From the NCBI GenBank assembly GCA_014706385.1, contig JACGZH010000007.1, positions 255,501-319,500 of the forward strand: a stretch of DNA of 64,000 nt, written 5' to 3'. Shown here piece by piece: positions 24,079 through 43,600 of this stretch; within the stretch, counting starts at the first letter, position 1; each line of letters opens with the position of its first letter. The DNA comes from Phaffia rhodozyma. Lineage: Eukaryota; Basidiomycota; Tremellomycetes; Cystofilobasidiales; Mrakiaceae. Below the pieces are notes generated by a model. The model had not been told where the DNA came from, searched no databases, and saw nothing but the letters and a program-made list of their open reading frames with translations. The position numbers and the translations under genes are program-made.

Positions 24079-25002
24079 ATGTCTCGATTCCCTGCGCTAG
24101 CTGCATCTTGCGGCCGTCGGTTCCTTCAACCGGCCATCGTTCAAGTTCGACCCCGGACATCCCTTCCTTCTCCTACTTCCGTCTCTTTCCGATCGATCTC
24201 CTCTGGGCCTTCTCGTCAAGCTCTCTGGGGTCTCGATTACCTTCTTGGCCGAAACTCGAAGCAAGAACCAAAAGAGGAGGTGAAGCAAGAAGTCAACGAG
24301 TCCTTGAACAAGAGTCAAGATGAGAAGCCATCTGCTTCTTCGTCTGTCGATGCTGCTTCTCTCCCTCCAGCAGATTCTGTCTCTACTGCTACGCCTTTCA
24401 GCATCAATATTACCCCTGCTCCTTCGCCCTCATCGTCCTCATCCTCAACGGCTTCCTCCTCTTCTTTCCCTTCCAGTTCCACGGCTGGTGACCTTTTGTT
24501 CGACAGCTCTGTGTCATCTCCGGCTCTATCTATCCCGGCTCCTCCTCCACCACCTCCGCCGGCAGATCCATTCACCCGTTGGTCTACCGTGTCTGCTTCC
24601 ACCGCTGCTGAGAGGCAAGCTCTAAACATCAAGCCTGCCACGCCGTATACTGGACGAACGGTCTTATTTGAGCCTGGAACCGCCACGAGGCACATGAATA
24701 AACTTAACGGTATCGTCGCGAGAAACTCGATCAGAACCGATATCAAAAAGTACGAGTGGTTCGAACCAAACCCTGTGAAACGGGCGAGGATCAGAAGGGC
24801 AAACTGGATGAGGCATTTCGCAGTCGCTGTTCGTATTGTTTCCCCTTTTTCTTCCTCTTTAGGATCCACATTTGTCACTGTTTGTTGAACTCATCTTTCC
24901 TATCTTTTTCTTCTGCTTGACCATATCTGATCCGTCTAGATGCGGCAAAATGTCCAAACCGTTTTCCACCTTCGACTTCGAAAACAATCTCCTGTCAAGT
25001 AA
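24079..25002 (+). CDS. MRP21: Mitochondrial small-subunit ribosomal protein bS21m (Mrp21)
   Basis: bS21m belongs to the mitochondrial small ribosomal subunit. Two exons, 24079-24828 and 24940-25002, give 270 aa with phase 0 splicing. The N-terminus is Arg/Ser-rich with few acidic residues, fitting a mitochondrial presequence. Residues about 75-165 form a Lys/Glu then Ser/Pro/Ala-rich linker without family counterpart. The conserved bS21 core follows: RHMNKLNGIVARNSIRTDI, WFEPNPVKRARIRRANW and the helical end MRQNVQTVFHLRLRK. The pattern of a basic helix, Glu/Phe-Glu-Pro turn and KR.R.RR helix matches bacterial S21. The linker makes the protein about 100 residues longer than expected for the fungal family. 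Confidence 0.85.
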
Positions 25003-26139
25003 AACCAAAACCAACCTTCTCCCTTCGTAGGTATCTTCCCGACTTTATACTCCTCCTCTCTTTGTCCTTCCTTCTCAAAAAGATGTTTTTACGTCTTTCC
25101 AATATCTTTTGAGCAGGTTCATTGGCAGGGCTGGAAGATTTATTGAAGAACAATTTCTGAATCAGGATGCAGATACAATAATTTTTTTAGAAACATCTTG
25201 AGCTGCTCGTTGATGCGACCTATTCTCTTTTCAAGAGAGGCGAATGTCAAACATACGGGTCTCTGATGACGTTCACTGACTCGGCTGAGGAACAGAACTA
25301 CAACGAGCCATCATGCTCTCTCGATTGTGGTACACTAGAAGTGCCCCGAACTGCGATAGATCGAGAAGAATGAGAGTGGACAAAGGAAGCTCATGAAACC
25401 TAGCTTAGGACATATTCGTAGTCAAACGATCATCAAAAGTGAAAAGTACAGATCGTTGTGAAAGGACTGCGACGAACGACAAAGAGAAATATAAACTTGA
25501 TAACAAGTGCAAAGGATGGAAATATGGGAAGGCATATATCAGACTTCCAAGAATTTGTAGAGAGGCTAGTGATGCTTTATATAGAGCCCGACTAGTTAAG
25601 TTGCCCAATACGAAACAAAAAAGAAGATGGCAGAGGACATGATGGCAGGCCAAGAGTCGACACGATTGGACAACCACGAGCGGATGAGCGCACCGCGGTG
25701 AGAGTCAGCTCCAATATATCTGCTCGGCGTTAATCGTGAATGAGGTCCGATTCAACACCGCGCGAGTACATACAGCATGAACTCAACGATGCAAACCCTC
25801 ACATGTCGACTTAAAAGCCTATCTTGTCAATACTCTGGGTTCGAATGAGAACAATGATAAAAGATAGCGTTTTGTAGCGGCGAAGGTTTGGGGGATAATT
25901 GATACATTCGGCTGATGTTTATTGGGCCGGTTTAATTGGGCCGTTTTGGCACGGGACGAACTGTGATTAGAGACCTCCATTAGAATTCCTTTCTTTCAAT
26001 CCATTTCATCTACCACCACATCATTTCTCTATCTTTTCCATTCTCTGGCGATTATTCATACACAAGACATCAGGTTTTAATCTTAGTCTCCAACAGCTCG
26101 CACACAACCGTTTGATACCAAGTCAGACATTAATCAGCC
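25003..26139. other. Intergenic region upstream of ISA2
   Basis: This 1.14 kb stretch holds no supported gene. Short open frames at 25405-25677 lack family matches and start context. The only notable sites are the paired CCAAT boxes near 25921-25943. A GGTTCGAAT string at 25838-25846 does not complete a tRNA B box. Confidence 0.5.
25921..25943. promoter_or_regulatory. Tandem inverted CCAAT boxes upstream of ISA2
   Basis: ATTGGGCCG occurs twice, at 25921-25929 and 25935-25943, offset by 14 bp. ATTGG is the reverse complement of CCAAT, the HAP/CBC (NF-Y) site. They lie about 200 bp before the ISA2 start codon. In fungi the CCAAT-binding complex controls respiratory and iron-use genes, including Fe-S biogenesis; regulation here is inference. 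Confidence 0.45.
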
Positions 26140-27147
26140 ATGAGCATCCCTCGATTTCTCGTCTATCGACGAACGATCGCTCGAGCATTCTTACCGATAC
26201 ATTCTACCCTTGCACCATCCGTCAACCCTTCAATCCTTTCTCGATCATCTTATTCTTGTACTGCCCGCTCTTCCTGGCTCAAGCCATTGGCTACGGTGTC
26301 CTCTCGTTCATTTGCTATCACAGCTCTCCGTAGTTCTTTTCCCTCACCCTCGCCGTCCACATTCTCTACAGCATCCTCGTTAACAACATCGACATCAATA
26401 TCGACAACAACTCTACCTTCAAAATGGTCTATCGAGGTCGTGCCACCTAGTGAAGAAGCCATCAAGCAGATGGAAGAAGAGAATGGAGTAGAGGCTGAGC
26501 TAGTCCCGTGGGAAGAGGCACGGATTGAGGTTTCGGAAGCAGCTTGGAACGTACGTTCTTCTCCATCGAGAGATTCTCTTTTCTTTGTACCCAGCCCAAG
26601 GGTTGTGTTGAGGAACAGAAACACTGACCGTTTGAGGTTTGGCCATTTTCTATGTGACTCTCGGTTCTTTTACTACCTATACCCGGTGGAACAACCTTCA
26701 ACATTCAATAGAGGCTGACAGCGATCGCACGAAGAGAGAAGGACCCAACGCTCTACTTTAGAGTCGCAGTGGACAGTGGGGGCTGTCACGGATACCAATA
26801 CAAGATGGACCTCACGAATGACAAAGAGCTAGATGATTAGTACGGATTTTCTTCACTGGAGCATATATCGATCGTCTTTTCTGTCCCCTTTATGCTGACT
26901 TCTACCTCTGTTGACAATATATAGCGTCTTCAATCCATATCCATCCGAGTCATTTCCTTCACTCTCCTCCGAATCAATATCAGACCGACCACTCAGCATC
27001 TTGATAGACCCGCCGTCACTCAAGCTTCTCAAAGGATGCAAAGTAGACTATACGACCGAGCTTATTGGCTCGGCATTCAGAATCAAGGACAACCCTCAGG
27101 CGAAAGGCAGTGGGTGTGGTTGTGGAGTCAGTTGGGAAGCTGTCTAA
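26140..27147 (+). CDS. ISA2: Mitochondrial A-type Fe-S cluster assembly protein Isa2
   Basis: Isa2 acts with Isa1 and Iba57 in the matrix to make [4Fe-4S] clusters for aconitase, lipoate synthase and other enzymes. Three exons, 26140-26550, 26712-26839 and 26925-27147, give 253 aa with consistent phase. The N-terminal 100 residues are rich in Arg, Ser and Thr with very few acids, fitting a mitochondrial presequence. The conserved domain starts near residue 128 (IEVSEAAWNRLTAI). It carries YFRVAVDSGGCHGYQY with Cys162, and the C-terminal GSGCGCGVSW with Cys244 and Cys246; these three Cys are the cluster ligands of the HesB/IscA family. Acidic KWSIEVVPPSEEAIKQMEEE precedes the domain. Isa1 lacks this long extension, so Isa2 fits better. 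Confidence 0.9.
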
Positions 27148-27773
27148 GGAGGTAGCATGTCCTCCGAAAAATTAATCAGAGGGATTTCAACAGGTTGGAA
27201 GTTTGTTCTCTATGCCATATTGTTCCAACATTCTCTATGGAAGATACATGTGAAACAGTATATATGTTCGTCTTGGATATCGAGTCTCTGCACGCATCCG
27301 ATCAATATCATTAGCAAGAAGGCTGTCTTTATATTTCTGTACCCCATAAGGTAGGGACTGTCCATCAGAGGAGACGCTCAAGACGACTCAACCTCCAAGC
27401 CACTGACCTATTCCTGACACCTACGTCAATAGATTGTCCGTCAAGAGTATCCATTCACCAGTTTGATGATACGTTCATCAGAATTATGTATGAAGTGTAG
27501 CCGACCTCGAAGGGTTCTAAACAGCTGACTAAGTACAGCTTTTCGGAGTTCGCCAATTAGTCATTTTGATCAATTATTACTCAGCCGCATATCGGCCTTT
27601 CTATCCTGCCTTCTTTGGCGAGCTCCTTCCGTCTGTTTCAGTTCTTTCCTCGATCGACCGACAGAGGGAACAGGAGAAGAGAAGAAGAAAAAGGCATCTA
27701 CACGACTGACAAAGACTCATACTGGAGTCAAGAGTTCCTGCATATAAAGATTATCTAGGAGTATAGAGTCGAG
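27148..27773. other. Intergenic region between ISA2 and ABC transporter
   Basis: This 626-bp gap separates two plus-strand genes. It should contain the ISA2 3' UTR and the transporter promoter. No ORF with support, RNA gene or repeat was seen. Confidence 0.5.
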
Positions 27774-35381
<7,608 letters not shown>

Positions 35382-35776
35382 GCAACTGTTGATTCTGAGC
35401 GTTTTTTTCGCACAGTAATATGATTCACGTCAAGTTTTGTTCTTGACATTTCTCTCCTTTCATCTGTTTTTATCTTTCTTTCATCTTTTTATATACTGAA
35501 AATCAGTTGGACTAGTCTCTTGATATACAACCACACCGATTTCCTATTGTAGAATAAGCGCGCGCTCCTCACGCCGAGTATCCCTCTTCTTTACATCAGT
35601 CGATAGATTTGATAAAATATCTTTCTCCCTTGTCGCCATGCTCTTGGCATTGTACACGAAAGACGCTGAAGGAACATCGGTGGCTGAATAGGCGGAAGCC
35701 ATATAGTATGGCGGAGTTCTGAAAGGATGGTGGCAAATGATTCACGCACCAGACAGAACGATGAACATGACAGATC
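35382..35776. other. Convergent 3' intergenic region
   Basis: About 395 bp lie between the 3' ends of the ABC transporter (plus) and PIG-H (minus). T-rich sequence just after 35400 probably belongs to the transporter 3' UTR. Nothing else was recognised. Confidence 0.5.
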
Positions 35777-36776
35777 TCAGGACTTGGATGAAATAATGAT
35801 TTGGAGATCTTGGTAGATTGGGATGATGGATTTTGTTGGAGGCAGTAGCGTCTAGAAGAACAGGGAAAGAACGATGGTCAAAATCCTACGATCCTGGTTC
35901 TGATAGTGAGCGAGTAGAGGGGAGCGGGAGTACGTACAGGGAAGACAACGATATGCTCTCTTCCTTTTCTTCTTAGAATCTCTAAAAATCCAATCACAGA
36001 GAATCTAGATAGGGCTTCATTGATCACTATATGCTCTACGTCTTCCATGGGAATGAACAGGCGCTCATTCTCAATTGGAGTTGGAGCGAGGAGGGAACGC
36101 GAGCGCGAGGTAAGAAGGATGCCCAGATTAGGTATGGGCATTATGGATTCTGTCGTGATATTCAGTTTTTGAAAAGCAAACAACACTCAATCACGAGACA
36201 TAAAGTCGAAGAGATGAGTACCACAAGGAAGACTTACCGGATAGAAGAGACTTATGTGTGAGTATAATACAGATCAAGATGAAGACTGCAGAGAGAAACA
36301 GGAGAAGGCCCATAGGTAGAATGATCTGCTTGTTGACGTATCGTTCGTTTTAAAAGAAGCTTCATCAGATTCAAAAAGATACCTTATGAGAATGAGATAA
36401 GACGAGGTCGTATCAACCCATCATCTTTACCAACAAGATGAAGCGAGTGAGAACAGAAAGAAAGGCTGACCTCTTGTTGGTCGAAAGCAAGAAGGTCGTA
36501 TGGACGAATCGACCGTACCCTTGAGCTCCATGCTACAGATCCAACGACTGAGCCAACCAGGAAAAGAAGAAGGAATCCCTGACTCGAACGATCGTCAGGC
36601 GCATTGATTCTGTACTCTGTGAGATGTTCGAGTGGATGATGTATCGTCAAGTGGGGAGGGCTCATCTGTAAACGAGGTCCAACGAACTGATGGTGTTGAG
36701 TATGTTTCCTTCTGAGTCTGCCTTCAACCGTCATCTCGTCTCTGATCAAACCTCTCGTTTTTATCGGTCGAGCCAT
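35777..36776 (-). CDS. GPI15: GPI-GlcNAc transferase subunit PIG-H (Gpi15)
   Basis: PIG-H/Gpi15 is a subunit of the ER complex that adds GlcNAc to phosphatidylinositol, the first step of GPI-anchor synthesis, on the cytosolic face. Four exons, 36776-36471, 36325-36238, 36149-35938 and 35851-35777, total 227 codons with consistent phase (226 aa, slightly longer than the usual 160-200). Two membrane helices: FLLLFLVGSVVGSVAW and GLLLFLSAVFILICIIL. The conserved cytosolic domain follows: ESIMPIPNLGILL, then RLFIPMEDVEHIVINEAL, and REHIVVFP before a short C-terminal exon. IP..D...VVINE is the family signature. The start codon lies inside an overlapping uORF, and only 47 bp separate it from the divergent NUP82 start. 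Confidence 0.88.
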
Positions 36777-36823
36777 AGCATATCCACATCTACATCCATA
36801 CACACACTCTCACCCATTCCAAG
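36777..36823. promoter_or_regulatory. 47-bp bidirectional start-to-start region (PIG-H / NUP82)
   Basis: Only 47 bp separate the divergent start codons. Core promoter elements of at least one gene must lie in the coding sequence or first intron of the other, or transcription must start extremely close to the ATGs. On the minus strand it includes the start of a uORF (36799-36761). Confidence 0.6.
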
Positions 36824-39800
36824 ATGAGTACAGAGTCTTGGCTTTCGACTGCTCTTCCTTCCCATTCCATCTTTACTCTTCCCTCCGCGCCAGCTCAAGC
36901 ATTCGGCGTAGCCTCCTCTTCGACAGCAGCCAACCCAACAGGAGGACTGGGCAAGCATGCCAAACGGTCCACTATGGTTGTCAGAGGAGGAGATCTGATA
37001 GTGGCCGTCGACCATGAGATCAGGATGTGTAGCTTGGGAGAGGTCAAGAGCGGAGGAAGAGGTTCATTCAAGGTCTGTCTTTGCTTTCATTCTTTCGTCT
37101 TTTCAAAATGAACTTGAATCTGTTACTGAATGTTTCGAACAATCCGATTCATCTGTTTGTGCAGACACTTCGAACCCCCAATCTAAACTTTGAGATCACG
37201 TCGCTCGTCCCTTCGCCTACTGGCAAACTTCTCGCAGTTCTGGGATCTCGTCAGGTTGTGGTCATTGTTCTTCCCCGACCAGGATACATCAACTTGGTCA
37301 CTCCGACGGTCGAATGCCGGTATGTAGTATACTTGGTTTCTCCGGCACCCTTTCATATCTCTATCTATGAACAAGAACGGTAAATCAACTAATTACTCTT
37401 ATGACAACTCGATCGATAGATCTATCCCTATAGGCAGTTATCATCATTCGCCATCGTCATCTCCCTTGACCAAGGCACTCTGGCATCCCTTATCCTCCAC
37501 GCTCTCTTCGTTGCTGCTCCTGACTTTGGACGGTCAGCTGCGAGAGTACGATCCTCTGAAAGATGCAGAGGAGCCCCAACAGGTTGTTTCACTACTACCT
37601 CCCATGTTAAACAAGAAGTCAGGCAGAAACTCAGGATACTGGGCGGCCGAAGAACCCGGGAGTAGGGAGGCGGTTAGCTTCGCGCTCGGTAGGGGCGAGG
37701 GCGATTGGGGTTCAATCAGTATCTACGGACTAATGGAAAATGGAGACATCTATGGAATTTGCCCATTCCTACCTAGCGTTGCGTGAGTGCTCATCCTTTG
37801 GTGTGCCTGTGTATGCACCTTCTCCAAACGTTAGAAGTCATTGAATAAGATGATTAACGTAACGCCTTCTGGGCCTCAATGCTGTCAATTTCAAGTCGAT
37901 TGCCACGATCGCTCATCTACTCGTTGTCAACTGTCACCGCTCAAAAGCTATCGTTCTTACATTCGCCATCACTTTCTTCTTCTACTTCATCCATAACGAC
38001 TGTTCTACCAGATCCGATCCTTCTTGCTCGTTACCACGCCCAAAAACAGTGGATTGACCAGCTCATCCGACAAATCCCTTCGGCCGACATCGAAGATGCA
38101 TCTGACGAAGAGACGTCCGGGGAACCTGTTGAGGTGAAGCTAGAGGACATGAAAGGATCGCTCAAAAGAACCGCCGTGCAAGGTCCATTCTTGTTTGATC
38201 CGCCCCCGAAAGAAATCGATGACGAGGAGGGGGAGGAGGACTTGACAGGAAGTGCGACGGATTTGTTCATGGTCGGGTTGGGGGAAGATGGGACTGCTGA
38301 AGAAGAGATTGGTAAGAAGGGCGAAGTTTTAGGGGTGTTGGGAATCGTGTGGAAGGATGGAAGAGTAGATGTCTGTCTGGAGGTAGAAAAGATGGAAGGT
38401 GTATGGAGCGGAGGCAAAACGGTACGTGCTCATCTCATGATTGTCAACAGATTGATATATTACAAACTAGGGTTGAACTGACGGCCGTCCTCCTTTCATC
38501 GGCCCTTAAGGTTATTTCTGAATCAAACCCTACATTATCGGTATACGAATCCATCACTCTGCTTCCTTCTCCTAGATCCCTACCTTCATCTCTCCGAACA
38601 GCCCTCCGAGCAACATCCCCATCATTCTTTGTGGACCCCTTGTACGAAGACACCGTTTATGTACACCATGCGCTTGGTGTGCATTGTATCGTTATGAAGA
38701 GCTGGATGGGTCCGTTGGGTAGGGCATTAGGGCTAGAGGATGAGGACAAGAGGGAAGTCGAATTAGGGAGGGTCGTCGGAAGAGGAGTCGGTAGTTTGGT
38801 CGGCTGCGTAGTGGATTCGGTCTCAGAGGATGGCCAGTGAGTGTTTTGATACTTTCAAAATCATATCTGATCAACGGAAAAATGGAAAGGGAGAGGAAAA
38901 ATTCAGGACGATGCTCATCTGTAATTTCTTCTTGTATATTTGCGAATCCTTTCCAGAACGTCGGCTCCTATCCAGTCGGTCGCCATAATCAGCGACGTAT
39001 ATCTGTCTTACTCTCTTCTGACTTTAACATCGTCACTACAACTGGTGGCCCTCGAACTAGCTCTCAGAGTTGCCACGCCTTCCTCACCTGCTCTTGTACC
39101 TCTCGCCCTCGGAGCGCCTACACCTTCTTCCTCTTCTCCTCCATCCCCTTCGTCTCATTATACATCCTACCTTCGAACTGATCCGTTTGTCGTCCCGACC
39201 ATACTCGAAGATCGATCTTCACTTCCGCTCAAAGCACGAATTGCTCTACCGCCTCCCCCGTCCGGACAGACCAAGACATTGGAAAGCATCACACCTGATA
39301 ACCTTCGATATCTAGGCAAGACAATCCAGAGCTTCCGGTCATCTACCCGTGAAATTCTCTCTGCTGGCTCAGCTGTTCAGGCCAGACTCGATCTTCAACT
39401 CAAAGAGCTCGAGAGACAGATGGATAAAGTGATGAAGATTGAAGATCTCACAGCTTCGATGAGATTTGGATCAAAACATGGATCAAAGGAGGGCCTTCAG
39501 GCTAGAGTTGAAAGGGTCAGGAATGTTCAGAAAGAATTGATCTCAAGAGTCGATAAGACGTTGCAGGGATTGATGGATCGTCATCAGCCGATGCTTTCCG
39601 ATATGGAGAAGGCTTGGTTTGCAGAGCTGAGACAACTGAACGAGGAGGTCGGTGGAAAGACGTTGGGCGAAGAAGAAGGCGGTTTGAGATCTAGAGTCGC
39701 TACCGTGCGTGTCTTCTCCTCCTTTATCGACAGACCGCTATCGATTTTGCTAACTTGAATTAATCTTTCATATCACATACTTGAATATCAGATTGAAAAT

Positions 39801-40220
39801 CACCTGAACGTCCTTCGGCCTCAGTTGGAGGAGATGCGAGCTCGAGCTCTCGAACACAAAGAAATGAAGCAAAAACAGTTTGTTTGATATCTGCCCTCTT
39901 ACCTTCTATTCATGGTCGACGAATCATTCCGGCTGGCACCAAGTGACTGTTCTACTAACCGAGAAAATGATGTTCTTTCGTTTTGTAGGAATGCAGCTCT
40001 TGGACGACACCAGCTTGCAAGGTTGGAAGACGAGTTGGCTACAGAGTAAGTCAATGTTCCTCTTTCTTGCTCTCGTATCAGTCAATCCATACTCCTTTCT
40101 CTGTGGAGCGCTTTTCTAAATATGTGTTTTTGTTCTCTCGTCAACAGATCAAAACTAATCTCTTCAGTCACGTCGAAGCTTGACCGGCTCTCAGTCCAGA
40201 CTAATGCGGTCACACTCTAA
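36824..40220 (+). CDS. NUP82: Nucleoporin Nup82/Nup88 family, cytoplasmic face of the pore
   Basis: Nup82/Nup88 anchors the mRNA export platform (with Nup159 and Nsp1) on the cytoplasmic side of the nuclear pore. Nine exons: 36824-37072, 37165-37319, 37438-37782, 37896-38421, then about 38511-38837, 38957-39702, 39792-39878, 39989-40047 and 40148-40220; about 850 aa. The N-terminal beta-propeller carries family motifs: [45 protein letters not shown] and SIYGLMENGDIYGICPFLP. The C-terminal third is a predicted coiled coil (QARLDLQLKELERQMDKVMK; ERVRNVQKELISRVDKTL; LEEMRARALEHKEMKQ) for the Nup82-Nup159-Nsp1 bundle. The first four splice phases were checked; later exon edges are approximate to a few bases. 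Confidence 0.88.
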
Positions 40221-40639
40221 GAATTACGAAACGATAAATGGTTATATTCATCGCAACAAACATCCCGAAGAAATCATCTCAAACTTGAAGAAGCGAAGAG
40301 AAAAGAAACTGTAAATGGCAAGCAGAGCCAGAGTGCTGGTTGATGGAAACGAATGCAAAACTGAGTAGTGGACTGTGGGGAAACAAATACGTAAACGATG
40401 AACTAGATACTCATTGTGGTCGTTAGGGCAGAAGCGTGATTGGATGATACAACTGATTGGTGAAAAAATGAGTGAAAGACAGTGGATGACAGGAAAGAGG
40501 GAATGTAGGGTAAAGCACATAAACCCTATGAAAGCTCAACAATGTTGAGACTGTAAAAATCAGACAAAGAGAGAAAATATAGGAAACAAAAAAAGAGTGC
40601 GCGAAAATAGCGAATAAGTTAAAAGAACAAAGGATGCAA
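40221..40639. other. Convergent 3' intergenic region
   Basis: This 419-bp gap lies between the 3' ends of NUP82 (plus) and ATG2 (minus). No gene, repeat or RNA was recognised. Confidence 0.5.
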
Positions 40640-43600
40640 TTACTTGTATTTATCCTCTGCTTCTTGAATGGCATTGGGATCAAGAGTGTTGCGAAGTCCG
40701 AAGAGAGTCTTGCTGACAGCTTCGCTAGCCCCAATCATGGGCTTCAAGACGGCAATAGGAATTGCTCGGACAACGGCACGTACAGGTCCCTGAAAAAAGC
40801 GAGAGATCGAAGGGATCGAGTTCAGTACAAAAGGCACAGACATTGAATAGCACAAAATATTCCTTTCACTTACATTAGTACCTGACCGTTCGTAAACTTC
40901 CATGGGAACAGCCAAAATTGTCTCGGCTGCCGAATTGAAATTTCGACTAAGACTTTTATAGGCAGTCGAGATACCTTCGGATACATCGGCAGGCTGATTA
41001 GCGTATCGACTGACTTCATCAGCCTCCTCATCGCTACTGCCCCCATTCTCTGATCTATAATGACGTAAAGGATCGTCTTGCAGGGTCTCCGTTTCGATGG
41101 GTTGACCGAATTTGCCACCAAGGACGTGTTCAGCCTTCTCGAGAATGACTTGGGTACCAGTAGCAAGCTTCGCTCCGAGTTTAAGAGCTTCCATGGCGGT
41201 CGATTTGACGAACGAAGTGGTTCCTTTTTGGACACCACGGACGATACGCCCGTCCTTTTTGTATTGCTCGATAGGAAGAAGAATAAGGTCAGCGACACCG
41301 GATCCAACGTTGACCAGCGATCGAATCGGTGCGACTCCAGAAATAACCTCTGCTAGTTGATTCGCTTTCACATCTGGAGTCCATAAGTCGTTGAGGGTAT
41401 CAAAGATCCGCGGCCATCCAGTGACCTGTACCAAGCCATACAGACAACCATCAGCATGATTCAGCAACAATAATGTAGAGAACTGTGTGGAAAAAGAGGG
41501 CGACGGACCCCATTGAGAGTAATCTTGCGCAGTGTCATCTCGGCTCCATCAAAATGAAAGAAGTTCATGAGTTCAATCGTTCGCCCCTCTCGGAGACCTC
41601 TATAATCTACTCTCTTCGGCTTGTAGTCCAGTTTAAGCTCTACAGGGAAGATCTCGACATGTTCTATTCAAGACGATACAAAAAGGTTATGTTAGGACAA
41701 TTTGATAAGGCAGAGTCATTGATCGTAGCGAACTCACGAAAGTAAGTCTCCTTTGAATCAGGAGGAGCTGAAGAAGAGTATCGGGTATCCTTGAAAGCGA
41801 AGAACCGTTTGAGAAAGTCAAGAGCATCCTGGTCCACGTATAGCCTTAAAGGCAGAATTTTTGCCTGTAACGTATGCAAGCCAAGCGATACGTTAGTCGA
41901 ACAATACCCATATATCGAAAGCACCTGTTGCAATAGATCGACGTACCTTGAGACGGCCTTCCTCCGAGGGGTTGTCAGGTAGTGGCCTGACGTTTTTCAG
42001 CTCGATAGAGACCATATGCGAGTCCGCTTCTCTAGTGTTCCCCCTAGAATCCGATCGCATACCCGTCAAAAACTTTTTCCAAGTCGATGTTTTGATTTGA
42101 TCGAGAACATCCAAATCCTGGATCGTAACTTGGATGTTAGCCGCAAGTTCGGAACCTAACCCATAAGTCTTGACCACAGCCCTGACTTGTTGTAGATTGA
42201 TTACGATCCTAGCATGCTTGGATCGGGTAAGCTTGGGTTTTTTCGAACGAGATTTGGATGGTGCTGAAGAAGATCCTCTTGGTCGGCCTTTGATAGATTG
42301 GAACGAGGTAGCCTGACTTGCGGTATCGGTGAGGTCGAGATGCAATAAATCATCGTCTGCAAGCGCCCCCAGATATCCACTGGCATCAAAGTCAGTAGAG
42401 AACTGAGGGGCTCCGACATAGATGGATCCAAAGAGTGTAGTCCCGGCCTGTTCAATGCTTTCGTCCGGAGTTTGACCAGAGGCGAGAAGCTGCCGAATCT
42501 TCTCCAGTCGACGACGAACAACCTTAACCTCATGCTCAATTGTCTTACGAGTATGAACCCAATCGAACCCATCGTGAAGACAAAAGGACACGTCACAATT
42601 TCGAAGTCGGAATTTTAATGTTGGAATAGCAGTTCTGACGAATGAAGGTTAAACAGTGTGATCAATAAGAGATTTAGGTGTTCTCGGTCACGGAAATTGT
42701 ACTCACGTCTCAGCTACCTCCTCGCGTTGCTGTGTTAACAAGGTTGACCAATAATCCTCGACGATCTGAATACCTCTTGGATCCAGAATACGAATCGTCT
42801 CTCCATCGATATTTGAAATGACTCCTGATTTGAAGGGAAGACCTGGTCCAATCGTCTCGAAAGATGACAACGGTTCGAGAGGCTCGGTAGGTGGCCGATA
42901 CGTATGTAGATAGTCGGCGTTCTGAGGCAAATCATCTTTGATAAAGTCCGCATCGACGACCAGAGAGGGTGGTTGACGGAACGCTTCGTCATCAATACTC
43001 GCTGTGGTATTTCAAATCATATATGAGATCATCACACGAGCCTCTGCCTGACACTGGGTGATGAAGTATCTTACAAAGTAAATCCGGCCGACTAGAACTG
43101 ATGCTACTTGTGGCAGGAGAAGGGTTCGTTTCCAATGTGTTCTTATCGGTGCTGGTGGAGGCAGGTATGTGTTGTGAGTTTGGTCTTGAGTCATATGTCA
43201 TATGTACATTTTATTTAACTTACCTGGCAAACCCGTTGGAAATATCTCCAATTATAGCTCCAATTGTTGGAATAGAGTCAGGACAAGTCATAACTTGCAA
43301 TCGAAGGATAGGAACATCGACCTGAAAGTAAGCAGCAAGCGACCAAGAAGGCAACCGGTTCGTGAACCAAACCTCTAACTATCTCTATTCATAAAACAGA
43401 ATCTAAAAAACCCACTTTGATCCGAGGGTGGTCTTCAGCGATGTCGACGATGATCTCGATCGTCGAGAGATGAGCCATCTGAGCAAACCCCAGTTTCTGA
43501 GGTGGAAAAGTTGTGATGAGACATATGATGAACGCAATGAAAGAGTAGACCTCAGTTATGTAGTCGACTACATAGATGAATAGTAAGAAAATTATAAAAG

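Noticed and set aside
24315..24878. 187-codon minus-strand frame opposite bS21m
   Set aside because: It is the shadow of the Ser/Pro-rich linker, with Glu/Gly/Val-rich antisense composition. The plus frame has the conserved bS21 motif.
25838..25846. GGTTCGAAT string resembling a tRNA B box
   Set aside because: The following CC is missing, and I could not fold an acceptor stem or find an A box at the right distance.
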